64,000 nucleotides of DNA from Streptomyces albireticuli (GCF_021228125.1 NZ_JAJQQS010000003.1:434001-498000); one strand, 5' to 3'; shown: positions 26,847-35,329, counted from the stretch's first letter. Notes: a model not told the origin generated them from the letters alone. A program made the numbers and translations.

Positions 26847-27908
26847 ATGACTGTTTCCTCCGATAGGTCCCCCGAGAGATCTCCCGAGACCCCTTCCCCG
26901 TCGTCCCCGTCATCCCCGTCCTCCCCGTCGTCCCTGTCCCCCCGGCCTTCCTCGTCACCGGCCCCGGCCGGCGGGGCCGAGGGCGTCGGCACCGCGGCCG
27001 GGCAGCCCGCCGCGGCCCCCGGCGTCCCGGCGGGTGACACCGACGCCTCGGCGCGAAGGCTCGCCTACGTCACCGTCGGCGTGCCCACCCTCGGCTTCGC
27101 CGGAGCCGTGGTCTTCGCCTTCCACTACGGCATCAGCGCCGTCGACATCGGGCTGCTCGTCGGCATGTACCTGGTGACGTCGCTGGGCGTGGAGGGCGGC
27201 TTCCACCGCTTCTTCTCGCATCTGTCCTTCGCGGCCAAGCCCGGCGTCACCGCCTTCTGGGGGATCGCCGGGAGCATGGCGGCACAGGGCCCGATCGTCT
27301 TCTGGGTGGCCACCCACCGCCAGCACCACGCCTTCACCGACCGCGACGGCGACCCCCATTCGCCCCGGCCGATCGAGGACGGCCGCCGGTTCGCCAGGGT
27401 GCGCGGCTTCTGGCACGGCCACGTCGGCTGGCTGTTCACGGTCCGCCGGCAGAACTGGAGCAAGTACGTCCCGGACCTGATGCGCAACCGGCTCGTGATG
27501 AAGATCAACCAGTACTACTTCGTCTGGGTCCTGGCCGGCCTCGCGCTGCCCGCGCTGCTCGGCTGGGCGCTCACCGGCGGCACCGCCCGGGGCGCGGCCG
27601 GCGGCCTCCTCTGGGGCGGCCTGGCCCGCGTCTTCCTGCTCGACCATGTGACGTGGAGCGTCAACTCGATCGGCCACACGCTGGGCAACCGCCCCTACCG
27701 GACGCGCGACACCAGCCGCAACGTGGCCGCGCTCGCGCCGTTCTCCGTCGGCGGCTCCTGGCACAACAACCACCACGCCAAGCCCGCCCTGGCGCACAAC
27801 CGGCACACCTTCTGGCAGATCGACATCGCCGGCGGCGTCATCCGGCTGCTGGACGCGCTCGGCCTGGTCACCCACGTCCGCTACCCCAAACGCGCACGGT
27901 CAGAGTAG
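26847..27908 (+). CDS. Fatty acyl desaturase 1 (SCD-like, three His boxes)
   Basis: A 353-residue membrane desaturase. After an unusual Ser/Pro-rich head of about 60 residues come four or so membrane segments and the di-iron boxes HRFFSH (about 120), HRQHH (about 157) and HNNHH (about 306). The pattern is that of the stearoyl-CoA delta-9 desaturase family, here expected to act on acyl-ACP. It would introduce the first double bond, later converted to a triple bond. It is 12 bp after FAAL and 16 bp before a paralogous desaturase, so the operon is tight. The low-complexity head (SPSSPSSPSSPSS) is not needed for the fold and may be poorly conserved. Confidence 0.92.
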   Translation: MTVSSDRSPERSPETPSPSSPSSPSSPSSLSPRPSSSPAPAGGAEGVGTAAGQPAAAPGVPAGDTDASARRLAYVTVGVPTLGFAGAVVFAFHYGISAVDIGLLVGMYLVTSLGVEGGFHRFFSHLSFAAKPGVTAFWGIAGSMAAQGPIVFWVATHRQHHAFTDRDGDPHSPRPIEDGRRFARVRGFWHGHVGWLFTVRRQNWSKYVPDLMRNRLVMKINQYYFVWVLAGLALPALLGWALTGGTARGAAGGLLWGGLARVFLLDHVTWSVNSIGHTLGNRPYRTRDTSRNVAALAPFSVGGSWHNNHHAKPALAHNRHTFWQIDIAGGVIRLLDALGLVTHVRYPKRARSE

Positions 27909-27924
27909 AAAAGGAGTGGCTCTC

Positions 27925-28872
27925 GTGTCCTCGGCAACAGCTGATCCGCTGGCGGCGGCAATCGTCAAGCTCGACCCTGCCAGCCGCCGCATCAAAAGAT
28001 TCTCCGCGCTGACCACCATGACCCTGCCGCTCATCGGCACGCTCGCGGCGGTCTGGTTCCTGTGGACCGGCAACTACACCACCACGGACCTGGTCCTGTT
28101 CGTCGTGATGTATTTCGTCCACATGGGCGGCATCACCATCGGCTTCCACCGCTACCTCTCGCACAAGGCGTTCAAGACCTCGCGCGTGTTCGAGGGCATC
28201 ATGATGATCACCGGGTCCATGGGGGCCCAGGGTCCGCTGATGTTCTGGGTCACCACCCACCGACGGCACCACCGCTTCAGCGACCGCGAGGGCGACCCGC
28301 ACTCCCCGAACCTGCACGGCTGGAGCCTCCGGGCCCGTCTGCGGGGGCTGTGGTACGCGCACATGCCCTGGATGCTGAGCGACGAGACGTCGAAGTGGAC
28401 CGTCTTCGCCCCCGACGTCCTGCGGGACCGCCGGCTGATGTGGTACCACCGCACCTACCCCGCCTGGGTGCTCACCGGCCTGCTGATCCCCACCGTGATC
28501 GGCTTCGCCGTCGGTCAGACCCCGATGTCCGCGCTCACCGCCCTGGTCTTCGGCGGCTTCGCCCGCATCTTCGTGGCCAACCAGGCCGCCTGGTGCGTCG
28601 GTTCGGTCTGCCACGCCATCGGCAGCCGCCCCTTCAACAACGACGACCGCAGCGCCAACAACTGGCCCGTCGCCGCCTTCACCTTCGGCGAGGGCCTCCA
28701 GAACAACCACCACGCCTTCCCCGGTTCGTACCGCCACGGCGTCACGTGGTGGGAGCCGGACCTGAGCGGCTGGCTGCTCTTCGGCCTCGGCAAGGCGGGC
28801 GTCGTGTGGGAGCTGCGCGAACCCGACCAGGCGACCATCGCCAGGAAACGGGCGATGAAGAAGGCCGCCTGA
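27925..28872 (+). CDS. Fatty acyl desaturase 2 (SCD-like, QNNHH third box)
   Basis: A 315-residue paralogue of the preceding gene with boxes HRYLSH and HRRHH, but QNNHH in place of HNNHH in the third box (segment GEGLQNNHHAFPGSYRHG). The GTG at 27925 is preferred over GTG 27916 because AAGGAG sits eight bases before it. Like its neighbour it should be a membrane di-iron desaturase acting on an ACP-bound chain. Having two adjacent SCD-type enzymes plus one of a different type is the hallmark of polyyne clusters. Whether the Gln change affects function is unclear, since other desaturase subfamilies also have Gln there. Confidence 0.9.
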   Translation: MSSATADPLAAAIVKLDPASRRIKRFSALTTMTLPLIGTLAAVWFLWTGNYTTTDLVLFVVMYFVHMGGITIGFHRYLSHKAFKTSRVFEGIMMITGSMGAQGPLMFWVTTHRRHHRFSDREGDPHSPNLHGWSLRARLRGLWYAHMPWMLSDETSKWTVFAPDVLRDRRLMWYHRTYPAWVLTGLLIPTVIGFAVGQTPMSALTALVFGGFARIFVANQAAWCVGSVCHAIGSRPFNNDDRSANNWPVAAFTFGEGLQNNHHAFPGSYRHGVTWWEPDLSGWLLFGLGKAGVVWELREPDQATIARKRAMKKAA

Positions 28873-28971
28873 CAGGACCCCACCCGTCCCGTCAGCACCC
28901 GGCGGCCCCCGTAAGCACTCGTCAGCACTCGTCAGATCCAGTACCACCTCCCGGCAGGAGCCACCCCACCC

Positions 28972-29268
28972 ATGTTCGGACGCAAGAAGGAAACGCAGCT
29001 GACCGGCCCGCTCACGGAGGACTCCCTCCGGCAGTGGCTGGTCGACCACCTGGCCCAGCGGATCGAGGTCCCGCCCGCCGAGATCGACACCACCAAGTCC
29101 TTCGAGGCGTACGGCCTCGACTCCCGGGTCGCCGTCCAGGTCTCCGGATCCCTGGAGAAGGTCGTCGAGCGCAGGCTCTCGCCCGGTCTGCTCTACGAGC
29201 ACCAGACCATCGACGACCTGAGCCGCTACCTCGCGCAAGAGCTCAGACTGTCCGGCCGGACCGGCTGA
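28972..29268 (+). CDS. Acyl carrier protein of the polyyne-type pathway
   Basis: A 98-residue carrier protein with a charged head (FGRKKETQ). The phosphopantetheine site is YGLDSRVAV with Ser51, so DSR replaces the common DSL. Helical segments before and after fit an ACP (EDSLRQWLVDHLAQRI, EHQTIDDLSRYLAQEL). It is expected to carry the fatty chain loaded by the FAAL through all desaturation steps. The 99-bp gap before it contains direct repeats of the pattern GTCAGCACTCGTCAG (28912-28935). Confidence 0.9.
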   Translation: MFGRKKETQLTGPLTEDSLRQWLVDHLAQRIEVPPAEIDTTKSFEAYGLDSRVAVQVSGSLEKVVERRLSPGLLYEHQTIDDLSRYLAQELRLSGRTG

Positions 29269-29282
29269 AGGGGATCGCCACG

Positions 29283-30383
29283 ATGGCCGCTTACAACTTT
29301 CCGTCGGCACCCGACGAGAACTTCAAGGAATTCCTCCGCAAGTCGGAGAAGATCGAGGGGGAGCGCCTCCAGGCGGCCATCCCCCGGGACTACTTCGAGC
29401 CCCGGGTGGCCCGCGGCATCCTCGGGTTCGCCGTCAGCTGGGCGCTCTACATCGGCGCGATCGCCGGCGTCGCCCTCGCGCCGCACTGGCTGCTGTGGAT
29501 CCCGCTGTGGATCGTCGCCGGCCTCGGCGGCTGGGGGCTGCACTGCATCGCCCACGACTGCGGACACGGTTCCTTCTCCCGGTCGCGGAAGTTCAACTTC
29601 GCGGTCGGCCATGTGTCGCTGCTGCCCCTGATCTATCCCTTCCACGCCTGGCGGCACGTCCACAACCTGCACCACAGCCACACCAACAACCTTGAGCTGG
29701 ACACCGACTGGCGTCCCGTCCCGGCGGCGCTCTACGACCGGATGCCCTTCCACGAGAAGGTCATCTACCACGGGACGCGCACCTGGGCGTTCTGGGGCGG
29801 CACCATCAACTACTGGCGGGAGTCCGGCTTCCGGCCCGGCTACTTCCCCAAGCGCGAGGCGCGCCGCGACGTGCGCCGGTCGATGGTCTTCGTGCTGGCC
29901 GTGTGCGTCCTGTACTTCACCCCGCTGATCTGGTTCACCGGTGTCACCGGCTTCCTGATCTACTTCGTCGCGCCCTGGCTCGCCACCCACGCGTGGTTCA
30001 GCGCGACGACGCTGATGCACCACAGCTCCAGCGACGTGCCGTACCTGACCAACGAGCACTGGACCCGCAACGCGAGCCGGCTGCTGGTCACGACCGACTA
30101 CGTCTACCCCAAGTGGCTGTTGTTCCTCACCCACAACATCTCCATCCACACCGCGCACCACGTGGCGCCGGTCGTGCCCTACTACAACCTCCGCAAGGCC
30201 CAGGCGGCCCTGAAGGCGGCGTACCCCGGCATGGTCCGCGAGGAGAAGGTGAAGATCAGCCAGCTGGCCCGGATCGTCCGGCGGCTGCACTTCTACGACA
30301 CCGAGTCGGGCTACTACACCGACTTCTCCCGTACCCGCATCGCACCGGCGGACGCCGAGCCGGTGCCCGTGAAGACCTCGTGA
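29283..30383 (+). CDS. Fatty acyl desaturase 3 (FAD2/acetylenase-type)
   Basis: A 366-residue membrane desaturase of the delta-12/acetylenase type, with HDCGH, HNLHHSH and HTAHH as its three His boxes (segments AHDCGHGSFSRS, WRHVHNLHHSHTNN, ISIHTAHHVAP). It differs clearly from the two SCD-like enzymes upstream. In polyyne pathways an enzyme of this class cooperates with the others to turn double bonds into triple bonds. The ATG at 29283 lies 14 bp after the ACP gene. The stop overlaps the next ATG (TGATG), so the hydrolase gene is coupled. Confidence 0.92.
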   Translation: MAAYNFPSAPDENFKEFLRKSEKIEGERLQAAIPRDYFEPRVARGILGFAVSWALYIGAIAGVALAPHWLLWIPLWIVAGLGGWGLHCIAHDCGHGSFSRSRKFNFAVGHVSLLPLIYPFHAWRHVHNLHHSHTNNLELDTDWRPVPAALYDRMPFHEKVIYHGTRTWAFWGGTINYWRESGFRPGYFPKREARRDVRRSMVFVLAVCVLYFTPLIWFTGVTGFLIYFVAPWLATHAWFSATTLMHHSSSDVPYLTNEHWTRNASRLLVTTDYVYPKWLLFLTHNISIHTAHHVAPVVPYYNLRKAQAALKAAYPGMVREEKVKISQLARIVRRLHFYDTESGYYTDFSRTRIAPADAEPVPVKTS

Positions 30384-31264
30384 TGACACCTCTCTCCCTC
30401 CGGCGGTTCGCCCACGCGGCGGTCGGCGCCCTCGCACCGGGCGTCGGCGGCCGCTGGGCGACCGACGTCTTCTCCCGCACCCGCAAGATGGGTGTCCGGC
30501 CCGACAACGTCCTGCCGCTCGGCGCCCGCCGGTTCGCCGTCGAGGGCAACCCCGATGTGCGCGGCGGCTATCTGTGGGGCGACGACGAGGACGCCGACGG
30601 CGGGCCCGTGCCGACCGCGCTGCTCGTCCACGGCTGGGGCGCCGACAGCTCCAGCATGTACTCCCTCATCGCCCCCCTGCGCGCGCTCGGCTACCGGGTG
30701 GCCGCGTTCGACGCCCCGGCCCACGGGGTGTCCGAGGGCAAGCAGGCGACGATGACGCAGTACACCGCGGCCACCAGGGCGGTCCTCGACTCGCTCGGCG
30801 GGGTGCGGGTGATCGTCGCGCACTCGCTCGGCTCGATCGCCGCCGTCGCCGCCCTGGCCCTGCGCCCGGACCGGCCCGTCGACTGCCTCACCCTCGTCGC
30901 CCCCACCTGCACCCTGAACGCCGTCCTGGACGCCTGGGCGCACAGCGAGCTGCGGCTCGCCCGCCCGGTCCTCGACCGCATCTACCGAGAACTGCACCGC
31001 CGCAACGGGGTGCCCGTCAGCCACTGGGACGTCGTCGGCCTCGGCCGCGGGCTCCCGTGCCCGGTGCTGGCGATCCACGACCCCGACGACCCGGTCGTAC
31101 CGTTCCACGAGGCCGAGGTCATCGCGGCCGGCCTGCCGGACGTACGGCTCGAAAGGGCCACCGGACGTGGCCACATGGGGATCCTCATGTCGCCCGAAGT
31201 GAAAAGCGCCGTCTCCGCGTTCGTCGCCGAACACGGATCCAGAACTGGAGAGACCATCGCGTGA
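30383..31264 (+). CDS. Alpha/beta hydrolase (chain-releasing thioesterase, CayF-like)
   Basis: A 293-residue alpha/beta hydrolase. It shows the oxyanion-region HGWG, the nucleophile elbow AHSLGS (Ser148), an acid region HDPDDPVVPF and the catalytic His264 in GRGHMGI. It sits at the position of the thioesterase/hydrolase in cay-type clusters and should hydrolyse the finished polyynoyl chain from the ACP to the free acid. The start overlaps the desaturase stop and its own stop overlaps the rubredoxin start (GTGA). A methyl-ester or other hydrolase role is possible. Confidence 0.85.
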   Translation: MTPLSLRRFAHAAVGALAPGVGGRWATDVFSRTRKMGVRPDNVLPLGARRFAVEGNPDVRGGYLWGDDEDADGGPVPTALLVHGWGADSSSMYSLIAPLRALGYRVAAFDAPAHGVSEGKQATMTQYTAATRAVLDSLGGVRVIVAHSLGSIAAVAALALRPDRPVDCLTLVAPTCTLNAVLDAWAHSELRLARPVLDRIYRELHRRNGVPVSHWDVVGLGRGLPCPVLAIHDPDDPVVPFHEAEVIAAGLPDVRLERATGRGHMGILMSPEVKSAVSAFVAEHGSRTGETIA

Positions 31265-31443
31265 GCGAGGACATGGGCAAGAGGGCATGGATGTGCCTGG
31301 TGTGTGGATGGGTCTACTACGAGGCCCTCGGACTCCCCGAGGAGGGCATCGCCCCGGGCACGCCCTGGGAGGAGATCCCCGACACCTGGGAGTGCCCGGA
31401 CTGCGGTACGACGAAGGCCGACTTCGTGATGGCACCGCTGTAG
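31261..31443 (+). CDS. Rubredoxin
   Basis: A 60-residue rubredoxin with Cys12, Cys15, Cys45 and Cys48 (CLVCG and CPDCG) and the conserved GIAPGTPWEEIPDTWECP. It binds one iron and passes electrons. In this operon the likely acceptors are the membrane di-iron desaturases, or the P450 encoded next. The GTG at 31261 overlaps the hydrolase stop. No rubredoxin reductase is present, so a housekeeping reductase must supply electrons. Confidence 0.95.
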   Translation: MSEDMGKRAWMCLVCGWVYYEALGLPEEGIAPGTPWEEIPDTWECPDCGTTKADFVMAPL

Positions 31444-31492
31444 TCCCGGCAGACCCGCAGCACCCGCCGGTAACGCCCGAGAAGGAGAGCAG

Positions 31493-32719
31493 ATGAGCAC
31501 AGCGGTGACCGATCCCGGCGTCGCGATGACGACGCTGATGACCCCGGAGGGCAAGCGCGACCCGTATCCCCTCTACGAGGCGCTCCGCGCGTACGGTCCG
31601 CTCCTGCGGCTCGGCCCGGACCAGCTGGTCGTCACCGGCCACGCCGAGTGCTTCCGCGCGCTGCGCGAGCCCCGGCTGCTCTCCACGGACGGGCCCGTGC
31701 AGGACCGGATGATGCCCGGCTGGCGCGACCACTCCTCCTGGGTCTGGCTCGCGCAGAACATGCTCTTCAGCAACTCCCCGGACCACGAGCGCTACCGGCG
31801 CTTCTTCAGCGGGGCGTTCACCCCGCGGCGGATCGCCGAGACGCGGCCCGTGGTCGAGGGCCTGATCGACGGGCTGATCGACCGGCTGGCCGGACTCGGG
31901 GCGGACGGCGCACCGGTGGACTTCATGGCGGAGTTCGCCTTCCGGGTGCCGATGGCCGTGATGGGCGCGCTCCTGGGCATCCCCGAGGAGGACCAGGCCG
32001 CCTTCCGGGGGCCCGTCGGCGACATCACCACGGCCCTGGAACCGATTCGCGACCTCTCCCAGCTCGACCGGGGCGACGCCGGTATGGAATGGATGGCCGC
32101 CTACTTCACCGAGCTGGCCGCCGCCCGCCGCGCCGAGCCCCGCGACGACCTGGTCAGCGCGATGACCCGGGCCCGGGACGAGAGCGGCGAGCTCAGCGAG
32201 GAGGAGCTGATCGCCAACTTCATGCTGCTCCTGGTCGCCGGCACCGAGGCCCCCATGGACCTCATCGGCAACGCGCTGCGGCTGGCCTTCGACCACCCCG
32301 GGCACGCCGACGCGCTCCGAGAGGACCCCGGGCTGGCCCCCGGCTACATCGAGGAGACCCTGCGTTTCGACCCCGCCGCCCAGGCGCTGAACCGGGTGGC
32401 CGCGACCGACATGGAGTTCTTCGGCGTACCGCTCACCGAGGGGACGAAGGTCACGCTCCTCATCGCGGCAGGCAACCGCGACCCGCGCCGCTTCCCCGAC
32501 CCGCTGCGCTTCGACCCGTACCGCACCGGGAACCACGCCCTGACGTTCAGCGGCGGCGCGCACTTCTGTCTCGGCGCGGCGCTGGCCCGGATGCAGGCGG
32601 AGACCGCGCTGCCCCGGCTGCTGCGCCGGTTCCCGGGGCTGCGGCCCGCGGGGGAGCCCACCTTCCGCGACCAGTTGGTGCAGCGGGGCTTCGACCGGCT
32701 GCCCGTGAAGTGTGGCTGA
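31493..32719 (+). CDS. Cytochrome P450 (CayG-position)
   Basis: A 408-residue bacterial P450. It has EETLRFD (ExxR motif) and the heme loop FSGGAHFCLG. The I-helix reads LLLVAGTEAPMD, so the usual Thr after the acidic residue of AGxET is replaced by Ala, with Pro following. That departs from the proton-delivery pair of typical monooxygenases. The ATG at 31493 has GAAGGAGAG seven bases upstream. As last biosynthetic gene of the polyyne-type operon it likely tailors the chain, for example by hydroxylation, epoxidation or desaturation; the exact reaction is unknown. Confidence 0.93.
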   Translation: MSTAVTDPGVAMTTLMTPEGKRDPYPLYEALRAYGPLLRLGPDQLVVTGHAECFRALREPRLLSTDGPVQDRMMPGWRDHSSWVWLAQNMLFSNSPDHERYRRFFSGAFTPRRIAETRPVVEGLIDGLIDRLAGLGADGAPVDFMAEFAFRVPMAVMGALLGIPEEDQAAFRGPVGDITTALEPIRDLSQLDRGDAGMEWMAAYFTELAAARRAEPRDDLVSAMTRARDESGELSEEELIANFMLLLVAGTEAPMDLIGNALRLAFDHPGHADALREDPGLAPGYIEETLRFDPAAQALNRVAATDMEFFGVPLTEGTKVTLLIAAGNRDPRRFPDPLRFDPYRTGNHALTFSGGAHFCLGAALARMQAETALPRLLRRFPGLRPAGEPTFRDQLVQRGFDRLPVKCG

Positions 32720-32768
32720 CGCCTCTTCGGGAAGAGGGGAGGCGCCCTCCGGGGCGCGGTATGCTCGC

Positions 32769-32791
32769 GTGAGTTGGAAAAACCAACTCAC
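32769..32791. promoter_or_regulatory. 23-bp operator upstream of MFS exporter
   Basis: Perfect inverted repeat with arms GTGAGTTGG and CCAACTCAC around five A residues, 15 bp upstream of the MFS start codon. Its size and position are typical of a TetR- or MarR-type repressor site. A TATGCT hexamer just upstream could be the -10 of the exporter promoter. The regulator gene is not obvious in the cluster. Confidence 0.72.
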
Positions 32792-32805
32792 TAACGAGGA
32801 GAGCG

Positions 32806-34212
32806 ATGACTCAGACCGCCGCCGGTGAGGCGGGCAGCGTCACCAAGCCCCGCTTCGGCCCGGTGTTCGCCGTCGTGGTGGCCGGCGTGGCGATGTCCAA
32901 CCTCGACATGTTCATCGTCAACGTCGCCCTGCCCGACATCGGCGCACAGTTCTCCGGGTCGTCGCTGGCCTCGCTGTCCTGGATCCTCAACGCCTATGCC
33001 GTGATCTTCGCCGCGCTGCTCATCCCGGCCGGCAGCCTCGCCGACCGGACCAGCCCGCGGCAGGCGTACCTGCTGGGCATAGCCGTCTTCACCCTCGCCT
33101 CCGCCGCCTGCGCGGTGGCGCCGGGGGTGTGGGTCCTGGTCGCCGCCCGGGTGGTCCAGGCCGTCGGGGCGGCGATGCTGATCCCGTCGTCCCTCGGCCT
33201 CCTGCTCGCCGCGGCCCCGCCCGAGAAGCGGGTGGCCTCGGTGCGCGCCTGGACCGCCATCAGCGGACTGGCCGCCGCCCTCGGTCCCGTCGTCGGCGGC
33301 CTGCTCACCCAGCTCGACTGGCGCTGGGTCTTCCTGATCAACCTGCCCATCGGCGTCTTCGCCCTCGTCGTCGGCGCCCGGGTGCTGCCGCGCACCCCGT
33401 CCCGCCCGACCGCCGACCGGCTGGACCTCGCCGGCGCCGTCCTGCTCACCCTCGGCATCGCCGTCGTCGCCCTCGGCCTGGTCAAGAGCGACGACTGGGG
33501 CTGGGCCTCCGCCGGGGTCATCGGCTCGCTCGTGGCCGGCGTCCTCCTGCTCGTCTGCTTCGTCCTCAGCTCCGCGCGCCACCCGTCCCCGATCCTGCCG
33601 CTGAACCTCCTGCGGATCCGGCCCGTGGGCCCGGCGACCTTCGCCAACCTCCTGTTCGCGGTCGCCTTCGGCGCGATGCTGCTCTCCGCGGTGCTCTGGT
33701 GCCAGCAGGTCTGGCACTGGTCACCGCTGCGCACCGGCCTCGCCATCGCGCCCGGCCCGGTCATGGTCCCCGCCTTCGCCATGGGCGTCGGCCCGCTCAT
33801 CCGCAGGATCGGCTCGGGCGCGGTCTCCGCGATCGGGTCCGTGCTCTTCTGCGTGGGCATCGGCTGGTGGATCTACCGCCTGGACACCTCGCACGACTAC
33901 GTCGCCGGCTTCCTCCCCGGCATGCTCCTCACCGGCATCGGGGTGGGCCTGGTCGTACCGACCCTCGTCGGCGCCGCCGTGACGGCCCTTCCGCCGCAGA
34001 GCTTCTCCACCGGCTCGGCCGTGGTCACCATGGCCCGCCAGGTCGGCTCGGTCCTCGGGGTGGCCCTGCTGGTCGCCTTCCTCGGCACCCCCGGCGACGG
34101 CGACGCCGTCACGGCCTTCGACCACGGCTGGGAGTTCACCCTCGCCGCCTCCGCGCTCTCGGCGCTGGCCTGCCTCTTCATCCCCCGGGCCGGGAAGGCG
34201 CCCGCGTCCTGA
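32806..34212 (+). CDS. MFS drug exporter, EmrB/QacA (DHA2) type
   Basis: A 468-residue major facilitator protein with about 14 membrane helices. It shows NLDMFIVNVALPDI in TM1, SLADRTSPRQAYLLG in loop 2-3 (motif A-like) and SGLAAALGPVVGGLL (motif C of drug antiporters). Such proteins expel small toxic compounds with the proton gradient. It sits 86 bp downstream of the P450 gene behind its own palindrome-marked promoter and a possible start at ATG 32806 (GAGGAGAG upstream). Export of, and self-protection from, the polyyne-type product is the natural role. Confidence 0.9.
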   Translation: MTQTAAGEAGSVTKPRFGPVFAVVVAGVAMSNLDMFIVNVALPDIGAQFSGSSLASLSWILNAYAVIFAALLIPAGSLADRTSPRQAYLLGIAVFTLASAACAVAPGVWVLVAARVVQAVGAAMLIPSSLGLLLAAAPPEKRVASVRAWTAISGLAAALGPVVGGLLTQLDWRWVFLINLPIGVFALVVGARVLPRTPSRPTADRLDLAGAVLLTLGIAVVALGLVKSDDWGWASAGVIGSLVAGVLLLVCFVLSSARHPSPILPLNLLRIRPVGPATFANLLFAVAFGAMLLSAVLWCQQVWHWSPLRTGLAIAPGPVMVPAFAMGVGPLIRRIGSGAVSAIGSVLFCVGIGWWIYRLDTSHDYVAGFLPGMLLTGIGVGLVVPTLVGAAVTALPPQSFSTGSAVVTMARQVGSVLGVALLVAFLGTPGDGDAVTAFDHGWEFTLAASALSALACLFIPRAGKAPAS

Positions 34213-34256
34213 CCCCCTGGCCCCCAGGGCCCCCGAAACCGCTTTCCCTCCCCCGG

Positions 34257-34303
34257 CCGGACGGCCGCCGCGGCCCCAACCGTGTGCGGCCGTCCGGTCT
34301 TTT
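34257..34303 (+). terminator. Terminator after MFS exporter
   Basis: Twelve-bp perfect stem CCGGACGGCCGC / GCGGCCGTCCGG with a 17-base loop, followed by TCTTTTG. It marks the right boundary of the polyyne-type cluster. Confidence 0.85.
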
Positions 34304-34309
34304 GCCCGT

Positions 34310-34361
34310 ATTGACACATGGAGGGGTGATCGACAATGCTCATTCCACTAGCTGACTAGTG
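34310..34361 (+). promoter_or_regulatory. Promoter and palindromic operator of the ABC/GntR operon
   Basis: A consensus -35 TTGACA begins at about 34311, with a weak CAATGC -10 about 17 bases later. Right after it lies the perfect palindrome CACTAG-CTGA-CTAGTG (34346-34361), 17 bp upstream of the ATPase start. It is a likely site for the YtrA-type GntR regulator encoded as the third gene of the operon. Confidence 0.65.
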
Positions 34362-34378
34362 AATTAGCAAGGTGGGCG

Positions 34379-35329
34379 ATGGTGGGGATACCTCCGAGCG
34401 GCGAGGGGAGCCGCTGGGCGATCGAGGCACGCGGACTCGGCAAGCGGTACCGGCGGCGCTGGGCCGTCCGCGACTGCTCGTTCCGGGTGCCGGCCGGTGT
34501 CGTGTGCGGACTCGTGGGGTCGAACGGCGCGGGCAAGAGCACGCTGCTGAACATGGCCGCCGGCATCACGCGGCCCACGGGCGGGAGCCTGCGGCTCTTC
34601 GGTACGCCCGTGGCCGAGGCCGGCGTGCCGGCCCGGTGCGCCTTCCTGGCCCAGGACAAACCGCTGTTCCCGCGCTTCACCGTCGAGGACCATCTGCGGA
34701 TGGGCGAGGAGCTCAACCCCCGGTGGGACCGCGAGGTCGCCACGCGGATCGTACGCTCCGGCAAGCTGCCCCTCCACGCGCGGGCCGGAGCCCTCTCCGG
34801 CGGCCAGCGCTCCCGGGTCGCGCTCGCCCTGGCCTTCGGCAAGCGCCCCGACCTGCTGCTCCTGGACGAGCCCCTGGCCGAGCTGGACCCGCTCGCCGCC
34901 CATGAGATCGCCGGACTGCTGATGTCCGAGGCCGCCGAGCAGGGCACGACCGTCGTCATGTCCTCGCACCAGCTGTCCGACGTGTCCACCATGTGCGACT
35001 ACCTGCTGGCCGTCGCCGACGGGCGGCTCCGCCTCGCCGGAGAGGTCGACGCGCTGCTGTCCGCCCACAGCCTGGTGACCGGTGCCCGCCTCGTCGACGG
35101 CGTACCGCCGGAGATCGCCCGGCACACCGTCGTCGAATCACGTGTCGTGGGACGCCAGTTCACCGGGCTGATCCGCCCGGAAGGCCCGGTGGAGGGCGAC
35201 TGGCGGACCGGTGAACCCACCCTCGAAGAAGTGCTCCTCGCCTACCTGAGGTCCCCCGGGGCACCGCCCCTGATCACCGCGGACGCCCGTCCCGGTGACC
35301 TCGACGACGCCCCGGAGGTGGCGGCATGA
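34379..35329 (+). CDS. ABC transporter ATPase (YtrB-like)
   Basis: A 316-residue ATPase with Walker A GSNGAGKST, signature LSGGQRSR, Walker B LLLLDEPLAEL and H-loop SSHQL. The LFPRFTVEDHLRMGEELNPRWD segment resembles ATPases of YtrA-regulated antibiotic-response transporters. The C-terminal part of about 100 residues is longer than the catalytic core needs. It is first in a three-gene operon (ATPase, membrane protein, GntR regulator) with an ATGA overlap to the second gene. Substrate unknown; family members often respond to cell-wall-active or membrane-active compounds. Confidence 0.88.
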   Translation: MVGIPPSGEGSRWAIEARGLGKRYRRRWAVRDCSFRVPAGVVCGLVGSNGAGKSTLLNMAAGITRPTGGSLRLFGTPVAEAGVPARCAFLAQDKPLFPRFTVEDHLRMGEELNPRWDREVATRIVRSGKLPLHARAGALSGGQRSRVALALAFGKRPDLLLLDEPLAELDPLAAHEIAGLLMSEAAEQGTTVVMSSHQLSDVSTMCDYLLAVADGRLRLAGEVDALLSAHSLVTGARLVDGVPPEIARHTVVESRVVGRQFTGLIRPEGPVEGDWRTGEPTLEEVLLAYLRSPGAPPLITADARPGDLDDAPEVAA

